Shown here piece by piece: positions 56,765 to 64,000 of a stretch of 64,000 nucleotides of DNA. How positions within the stretch are numbered: the first letter of the stretch is position 1; every line of letters begins with the position of its first letter. Under the pieces are notes generated by a model that searched no databases, was not told the DNA's origin, and was given only the letters and a program-made list of their open reading frames with translations. Both the position numbers and the translations under genes were made by a program. The stretch comes from Trileptium ribeirensis (Eukaryota > Nematoda > Enoplea > Enoplida > Thoracostomopsidae), in the NCBI GenBank assembly GCA_030248225.1, contig JASANE010017524.1:1-64000 (forward strand), given 5' to 3'.

Positions 56765-57480
56765 TTGGGAGGTTGGCGGGTGGGGGGTAGTTTGGGGGGT
56801 TAATAGCTCGGTGAGTATTGGTCATAGGGCAAATCCAATAGTATATTCGGATTCTACGGGTCCAAATTAGTAAAGATAGGGTGGCTTTATTAATACTATA
56901 TGCCGTTGTATCCCCCTGTTAATATTGATAAATGCCCACCTTGACACTATTATGTATTTTTGGCCGAGTTTTGCACAATTTAATTTGTATTAGGAGGGGT
57001 CCCAATTGAACCAAAAACCATCATATCTTACTAATTTGGACCCGTAGAATCCGCAAATGCAATTAGATCTGCCCTAGGACTAATACTCGCGGAGTTATTT
57101 TTGACCAGTCAGCAAAATTTAATAAATATGTCATACCAGGGGGTAGTTTGGGGGTTAATAGCTCGGCGAGTATTGGTCATAGGGCAAATCTAATAGCATA
57201 TTCGGATTCTACGGGTCCAAATTAGTAAGATAGGATGGTTTTATCAATACTATATGCCCTTGTATCCCCCTGTTAATATTGATAAACCCCACCTTGACAC
57301 TATTATGTATTTTTGGCCGAGTTTTGCACAATTTAATTGGTATTAGGACGGGTCCCAATTGAACCAAAAACCATCATATCTTACTAATTTGGACCCGTAG
57401 AATCCATGAATGCTATTAGATTTGCCCTAGGACTAATACTCGCGGAGTTATTTTTGACCAAAGTCAGCAAAATTTAATAA
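56765..57480 (+). repeat. two tandem palindromic MITE units (d, e), about 353-bp period
   Basis: Unit d starts GGGTAGTTTGGGGGGTTAAT (about 56783) and unit e starts at about 57136. Each runs from TAATAGCTCGGYGAGTATTGG through TTCTACGGGTCCAAATTAGT, a middle with TTTTGGCCGAGTTTTGCAC, and back through GGACCCGTAGAATCC to CTCGCGGAGTTATTTTTGACC. A third unit (f) continues after the composite transposon at 63.6 kb. Confidence 0.8.
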
Positions 57481-58479
57481 ATTATATATGTCGCGTTTCG
57501 AGAAGTCTGAGCCAGGGTCGGGGGGACACATTGGATATATGTCGATATGGTAAGTGCTAATAAAGCGGTAGCGTTGCAATACTTATGCTCACATGAAGCT
57601 ATGATACTCAGCTTTCAAACAAAAATTTTTTTTGAAGATCGGTGCAGGGGTTGGTGAGTTATGAAAATTTGACTGACATTAATTTTCATTTTTTGAATTG
57701 TCCGGAAATTTGACCTAATTTTCGGAATGCTGGCGTTTAACGAAAACAGTGAATTGGTAGCTCTTGTATTACCAAAACACAGCAGTGATACTTGGCTGTA
57801 AGGTATTACAACTTCAGGTGGCTGGGCCCAACCGGTCTCGCTTGAGCGACCGCCTAACCAAGCTCATCGTGATGTCCCCCCCGACCCCTACCTAGAATTT
57901 TAAGATATCGGCGATCAGAGAGACTCGAGCATTATATATAGCGACACTATATATATATATATTACATCCTGTGTTACCTTGGACACTTCTGAATCAAATG
58001 AAAATTTACTTATCTCATTCGACCTCACCAGTCGGTCTCCAGGATCGCTCAAAGTGAAATGGTCAAATTGGTCCCGCTAATTTGCCCCCCCCCCCGACTT
58101 TGCCATTGCTAGTGAAATAGGTGGAAATGAATACTACATTTGTGTTCCCCGTACCCGATAACCTACTAAACCATGACACATTATGTTCGTAACTACTGCC
58201 GGTGTGGCGCAAGGACGCGAAATATGTGGATGTCCTCCCCCGACCCAGGGTGTCCCCCCGCCCGACCCCGAGTGAAAAATCTTAACTGAGCGTCTAGTAG
58301 TGATAGAAACGGTATTAAACGTAAGAATGAGCCATTTTATGACAAATAAAGTAGTTTACGCCTGGTGGAGACTTACCTGTTGGGGTCGGGGGGGGACATC
58401 CACATATTTTTGACATCTAAATTTTTTTCTGTATTTTTTAGACAGAATTTTATGTGCTATACAGGTCATATTTATAATA

Positions 58480-61400
58480 ATGTCTAAAAAACAGTTATGG
58501 CGTAATAAATTAACTGGTAATGAACGTGAACAATTTATACAAAAAGAGCGAATTCGCGACATTAATCATGGAAAAGACGACTATACTGCAGTCGGAGAAC
58601 TCAGCGATGCCGAAAAAGCGAAACGTCGTGAGCATGAACGGTTGAAGAAACGTCGTCAGCGTGGTGCGAAACGGAATGCGAAGCAAGCTGCTGCTGATAC
58701 AACTGACGGTAGGTTATGCTTACAGACACTTATTTTAAACGATTACGAGTGAAGTTCACATGAAACGGTTGGGGTTTATATATAATTTTTGTTGCTTTGT
58801 ATACGTATATATAATTGTATTGCTAATTAGCTTTGACCAATTGCAAGTAGGTGTGCATTATTATTGCAGCTGGTGGACCATGTACGACCCGTGCCGCCGA
58901 TGCCGAAGCCGCCGCCGCGCCGAAGCAGCCAGTGATGATGGTAGTGAGAAGAGTGATGATCTTCAAACAGTGGACGATGCGAGTGGTGGTGGACCGTCAG
59001 GTATATATGTAAAAGTTAATACGTATATATGTGTTGCTACGTATATATGTGTTTTGATATGTATATGTCAGGGAGTAACCGGAATTCCGGTTCCGGCGAA
59101 AATCGTGTTCCGGTTCCGGCAAACGGCAAAAACCATACCGGAACCGGAATTCCGGTTTAAAAATTTTGTTTGAAATTTTCCAAGTTTTTTGCTTCATCCT
59201 GTAATCCAAACATATGTAATATATATTATACAATGATCAAGCTCCAATAATGCCAAGCAAAAGAAAAGATTAACTAACCAATTTGCCGTGTGAAACGTAA
59301 CTAGGGCACATAATTTGAGCAGGAATTTTTCATAACCTGCAGGAGTTTGTTAAATCAAAGCCAGGTCGATGCTTGTAGCAGCTATTTTACACATCCAGAA
59401 GTCTGTGGGATACGTTTGGATTAAACCGGTTCAACTCGGTAACAGAGCATGGCTTACGCAGAAGTACCTAGGGTATGCTTGGCTAACATAAATTGCGTCA
59501 AGCAGCCGCCAGTGCGCTTGTTAACTTGGTAAATCAGTCTAAATTGAAGTAAACTAACGTTATTTGCAACGCAGCTAGAAACTGCGTTCTTGGCAATGAA
59601 CTGTTTTTATTGAAACTGTGCGAGCAGCATCACAGTGTGTCTCATTTATAGCATTCTGATTAGAAAGTTATCATCATTGTAATGTAACTGACAAGCACTG
59701 TTTGCCAACGCTAGCCTAAACAGTGCCTCTGACCACTGATCAGAAAATTACCATCTATCTATTATTTCCTCTTAGAATCATATAAACCAATAATTTCAAC
59801 CTTCATACAGAGGAACATGTAAAAAAGTATGTGTAGTAAAGGGAGGCGACTGGAGACAGAGCGAAGGTGTGTATTCTACGCTCCAAGCTTTGTAAGCACA
59901 TTCGATTTGACGCAGTATACGCAATGGTGTATAGTGGAAGACATTTTTTGCTCTGCAAAAAATCGACATATTTGATCGTTAAATAAACATCATTAGCTTC
60001 CTCAGTCACTTTAAAGTTTCAGAAAGGCAATAATACCATCGCAATACATTAAGTTTAATGTAAAAGTTATTTTTAATGCATTTTAGATCAACTATACCTT
60101 CATTTCTTCCATCATCTGTTTTTCTATATATAAATTTCGAAGACCAGGTTCCGGTTCCGGATCCGGTTTAAATGGACGGTTCCGGTTGCTGGTTCCGGTT
60201 CCGGTAAATTTCGGTTCCGGTTATTCCCTGGTATATGTGTATTGCTACGTATATATACGCTATGTTTTGCTATGGTAGAGGGGTAATTCATGTTGATCTA
60301 ATTTCAGGCAGTCAGCTGCTACAGGTTTCTCTGCCAGAAGCCGGTCTCTATACCCACCAAACCCCGAGTCCACTAAGTGTTGGTTCTTCGCGTGGGTCTC
60401 GGACGCCTAGTTGGCATGATTCGGCTCGTTCAAGGCGAGCACGCAGAGAGAGATCGTTGTCTAGCCAGAAGTTGCAAGACGAGGTAGCTGAGCTGCGCAA
60501 GCGTAATGATTCATTGGAACGTCAGCTGCGTCGCGTGTCGTCCAAGACTTCAGTAACTGAAGTTGACTTTGGCGAGTTGGTGTCCGAAGCTGGTGCAGGT
60601 GAACAGTTAGCAGAGGGCGAAGCTGACGACAGTGCAAGCCAAGCCGATTCGGAAGCATTTGTCGATGATGCTGTCGCGCGGGGTCCGGATCACGTGAAGC
60701 AGCTGCTGAAAGCGTATCATGCCATTCGTAAGAATCTTCGCGAGACAGTCAAAGCTGGTAGGCCGCGAAAGGTCGTTCGTGTGATCAGTGGTTCGTCGCT
60801 AAGTGAAGAAAATTTGCAGCGCTTTGTCAGTGCGCAAACTGGTGTAGATCGGTCGATGCTGCAACGGTGCGCTGATTTGCCCAAAGATCATACGCTAGAG
60901 AAGCCTTCGCATCCATCCAAAATATCAGAAGAGACAGTCGATGCAATAACTGCGTTCCTAAATCGTGACGATGTTAGTTCAGTGTGTGCGCGTGTGCACA
61001 ACGTGAAGACGGTTGACGGTCAATTCGTTGCCAAGCGTACCTTGTAAGACCATTGTAATCACTTACACATGAAATACAACAGCGAAAATCCTGATCGGAG
61101 CGTAGGCTACACAACGCTTCTTCAAATTCGCAACAGATTGAAACATATCGTCGCGCCGACTACAAATGATTGAAATGTTTGTCTATGCCCATATCATCAA
61201 AATATGGCGCTGAAACTCAGAGATGTTTTGTTTCGTCAAAACATCATCGATTGCGCCGATTCAATTGTCAATGCCAAGAAGGTGTTGTGCGATGTCGATA
61301 CTGACGACTGTTGGTTGAACACGTGTGATGATTGTAAGGATCCGGAACCCCTGGCACTGCTGAGCGAGCAATTCCAAGGCGATTTGTCCAGTGCCATCAG

Positions 61401-62560
61401 CTGGTGGCAGTGGGAAGACACGGAGCATTCTGGAACTAAGGCTGACGGCTCGAAGTATACTGTCAAGCGCAAGTCATGTGTTAAGAAGTCGGGCACAATT
61501 GAATTCTTGCTCGGCGAGGCAGTCACGGAATTGAAAACAGTGTTCTGCAAGCATGCGTACGTTATGAAGCGATTGGTGAAATGAGAACCAGTTCGCCGCC
61601 AGGCTCCCTCATCGTTCAGATGGACTTTTCTGAAAAATATCTGTGTGAGTCGGCCGATGAAGTGAGTGCTGCGCACTACAATCAGGCTACTGTCTCAATT
61701 CATCCTTTCATGACATAGTAACGAACTGAGTCGGGCGAATTCATCAAAAGAGCCGTTGTCGTAGTAAGCAATTGTGCTGAGCAGCGCACGGTACAGGTGG
61801 CAACATTTCAGAAAGCGTTGTTCCGTCACATTCGAGATAAGAATCCATACCCGTACCCGACGCGCGTCTTCTACTTATGTGATGGTGCTAAAGCTCAGTA
61901 CAAGAATCGGTTCTTCTTGTGTCAAGTGGCGAAGCATATGTCGGACTTTGGCTTGCCAGCCGAAGTTCATTTCTTTGCCACGGCGCATGCGACGGCATTG
62001 GAGCAACTGTAAAACGAAGAGCGAAACATTTGGTGACTACTCGACAAAATATCATCAGTGATGCGTCTGAATTCGCTGATGCCGTTGCGCCTAGTGCTGG
62101 CTACGATGTGCTTTACGTCACTGAAGCCGATGTTGCGGCCGAAAATAAGAAACTGTCAGATGGAAGGATGTCATTCCTGTTGCCGGAACGCTAGGTTTCC
62201 ATTTCGCCGCCGCCACCAATAACGAAAATGAACTCTTTGTGTCGGTGGCACCTACTATAGCAATTCGACAGCCACGCTGGCGAAGGTGTGGGGCAAAGTT
62301 GGAGATAGCAGTGGCGGTAGCAGCAGTGACGATGATGACGATAATGATGACAGCGGTGTTGTTGCAGTTGTTGAAAAGCAAGCCCTCGAATCTGGAGGTC
62401 GACCTTCTCAAATTCAAAAACAAAGAAACTTGTACGGTGCCCAATCATCTAGTTTTGGCCAAAATTGGGATGACCAGTTTGCACGCGTCGAGGAGGTACC
62501 GTATTTTGCCGCCCGAAACGGTGGAGTTAGCTGATCGGCTTCCCTTGGGCTACCTGGCCC
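58480..62560 (+). pseudogene. multi-exon DDE-type transposase of the composite element
   Basis: Exon 1 is 58480-58708 (MSKKQLWRNKLTGNE, basic helix KAKRREHERLKKRRQR). Exon 2 is 58870-59000 and exon 3 starts at 60308 after TAATTTCAG. Exon 2 to 3 joins in phase. Exon 3 begins with a coiled coil (DEVAELRKRNDSLERQLRR), a conserved middle with HVKQLLKAYHAIRKNLRE and a SVGYTTLLQIRNRL segment. A DDE-like core follows: VQMDFSEKYLCESADE, VFYLCDGAKAQYKNRF and ACDGIGATVKRRAKH. An acidic tail (SSSDDDDDNDD) closes. Stops at 61045-61047, 61171-61173 and about 61717-61722, and several frameshifts, break it. Related proteins occur in molluscs, cnidarians and arthropods as transposon products. The superfamily (possibly Sola) is inferred. 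Confidence 0.6.
59069..60230. mobile_element. hAT-type non-autonomous element, 8-bp duplication
   Basis: Ends CAGGGAGTAACCGGAATTCC and the complement of GGTTCCGGTTATTCCCTG, flanked by GTATATGT at 59061-59068 and 60231-60238. It sits in the intron between exons 2 and 3 of the surrounding transposase gene. CCGGTTCCGG words are clustered at both ends. The middle is AT-rich and non-coding. Confidence 0.85.
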
Positions 62561-63000
62561 GCAAGTGATCGATCGGCAAGCATCAACAACACCAGTAGCC
62601 CGTGTGGCGCAAAGTCCCCTGTATATAGGTAAATTTAGCTAACATAGTTAGTGAGATAGTAGTGTTAGTGGTTAGTACTAGTGAAGGTTGTAGTGGTTAG
62701 AGGTGGGGGGTGGGAATATTATTCATGTAGTGTTGTTATTAACGTTATTATTTTGTGCCTTTTTTGCACTAATTACTTTACGCTTAATATTTTTCAGTTT
62801 CATTTCAGCCCCCACCTTCAATTGCTGTACATGTTTTGTTATGTGTCGTACCGTGTTGTGTTATGTGCCGTATTTATGATCAAAAATGTAAGTTTACATC
62901 GTTTTTACGTATATACAGCTGTTTTTTTGGGTTGCGACTGAAGGCTGACCAATTATAGATGATGTCTCCCCCGACCCCAGGGTGTCCCCCCCGACCCTGG

Positions 63001-63612
63001 TAGGCCAACTCGGCCTTACACAAAATATTTCTGCAAATAAAAGACTGTACGCGTCTTCCCAGGTCTCATAGAATCTATATTTGTGCATTAGACTGGTTTT
63101 TGAAAAAAATTTTTTTCCCCCGACCCTGGTTCCCAGGTTGGGACGAGGTATGTCGGATGGATTTTTTTCGAAATTCCCCGGTCTTGGGAGTAACGTAAAG
63201 GCAAAATTTGCTAAGACTAATAGGTTTTCGTAAAAATAATATATACTTTTTGTACCGACCAGTCCCTTTTGGGGCCAAAAAAGGACCATAAAATTTTTAA
63301 TTTTTCACTTAGAAAGGTATTTTTGGGCTCAAAATGTTCGCGTTGACGCTTTAGGTCTTAGAATAACTGACCCAAAGTTGCCTGATCATAATAGCTCACA
63401 TACGGCGTCCAGATATCTCTAAATCTGGCTAGGGGGCCCTTTTTGGCCTCTCGGTAGCCATAACTCAAGAACCGCTCGATGGATTTTGTGCCAACTTTTT
63501 TTCGTGACACTTTGAACATTTTTCTCCATGTTAGGACCAAAAAAGTTGACCAAATCCAATAAAAAGCATTGTTCAAATTTTAAAACAAGTGGCTCGGACT
63601 TCTCGAAAGGGA
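63001..63612. other. right arm of the composite element, no gene
   Basis: Holds another tip-like TTTTTTTCCCCCGACCCTGG (about 63110), then sequence without convincing coding frames up to the outer end at 63612. The overlapping minus-strand open frames at 62894-63289 and 63358-63576 have no motifs. Confidence 0.4.
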
Positions 63613-63614
63613 TA

Positions 63615-64000
63615 TATATATGTCATACCAGGGGGTAGTTTGGGGTTGGGGTGTTAATAGCTCGGCGAGTATTGGTCATAGAGCAAATCTAATAGCATAT
63701 TCGGATTCTACTGGTCCATTTACACCAGAAAAAATGTCTACTAATACTATACACCGTTTGACCCCCATTTTAATATTGCGATACCCCAACAAGATCCCAA
63801 TTAGGCCCCCGGGTCGAGTAAACGCGACATAAGGGGGTTCGAATAGTGTGAAAACCATCCTATCTTACTAATTTGGACCCGTAGATTCCGAATATGCTAT
63901 TAGATTTGCCCTAGGACCAATACTCGTCGAGCTATTTTTGATCAAAGTCAGAAAATCTGGTGCCCACTACGGTACTATAGGGGGGTAGCAGGAGGGTTAA
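63615..64000 (+). repeat. palindromic MITE unit (f), running to the window end
   Basis: Starts ATATGTCATACCAGGGGG, the same junction as between units d and e. It runs through AATAGCTCGGCGAGTATTGG, a middle with CGGGTCGAGTAAACGCGACA like copies a and b, and back through ATACTCGTCGAGCTATTTTT. The array seems to go on past the window. Confidence 0.75.

Larger units (their letters stand above)
57490..63612 (+). mobile_element. composite 6.1-kb DNA transposon in the MITE array
   Basis: Outer inverted ends TTTCGAGAAGTCTGAGCC (left, about 57496) and GGCTCGGACTTCTCGAAA (right, about 63589) lie in TATATA-rich flanks. Further inward, CCAGGGTCGGGGGGACAC (57512) pairs with GTGTCCCCCCCGACCCTGG (62982-63000), and TTGGGGTCGGGGGGGACATC (58380) pairs with GATGTCTCCCCCGACCCCAG (62961-62980). 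Several nested ends of one family are thus present (others near 57865, 58225 and 63115). It encodes one broken transposase and contains a hAT-type MITE. Confidence 0.6.

Noticed and set aside
60461..62448. Minus-strand open frames across the composite transposase
   Set aside because: They are antisense to the plus-strand exon with recognisable core motifs.

Overview
The window is invertebrate nuclear DNA that is almost entirely mobile-element debris. It is AT-rich, intron signals are of GT-AG type, and no rRNA, intact tRNA or CRISPR array is visible. The only host-type gene I recognise is a broken member of the divergent ionotropic receptor family (1673-2919), which is typical of protostomes and especially arthropods. 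The mobile elements (mariner, pogo/jerky-type, MULE, hAT, CR1-like LINE, Ty3/gypsy-like LTR element, TTA-duplicating MITEs) fit an arthropod or another protostome. I cannot name the species.

Layout. 1-4.3 kb: a possible cysteine-rich terminal exon and the receptor pseudogene. 4.3-10 kb: a MULE transposase remnant cut by an LTR, a second LTR copy with leader, and two 0.5-kb TTA-flanked MITEs, one of which can be checked against an empty site. 10.9-12.2 kb: a complete but dead mariner. 12.2-22.6 kb: mostly non-coding, with further MITEs, a 392-bp tandem duplication, a 6 x 58-bp minisatellite and a possible terminal exon. 22.7-28.6 kb: a minus-strand LTR copy split by a MITE and by a 4.3-kb intron-containing hAT transposon. 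28.6-31.6 kb: unexplained. 31.6-34.1 kb: a LINE that has lost most of its reverse transcriptase. 35.1-42.7 kb: a gypsy-like element whose Gag region carries 28 exact-length heptapeptide repeats and whose pol is interrupted by a pogo-type transposon at a TA; a minus-strand LINE follows. 45.6-64 kb: a dense cluster of DNA transposons, including an open, spliced 0.84-kilo-residue transposase-like gene (48259-51319), a second pogo-type gene, a hAT deletion derivative that starts with a 2A-like ribosome-skipping motif (55432-55455), and a 6-kb composite transposon sitting inside an array of palindromic MITEs.

How the parts relate. Nesting gives a relative order. The LTR entered the MULE. Copies of the LTR were later hit by MITEs and by the hAT element. 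The pogo element entered an older gypsy copy. A hAT-type MITE (8-bp duplication) entered an intron of the composite transposon, which itself interrupts an older MITE array. Nearly every reading frame is broken by stops or frameshifts. The main exception is the two-exon gene at 48259-51319, which has no internal stop and phase-matched splice sites. The most unusual observations are the 2A-like leader on a hAT-type protein, the heptad-repeat Gag, the MITEs whose interiors are saturated by one short word and its complement, and the open transposase-like gene with a possible chromatin-reader-like first exon.
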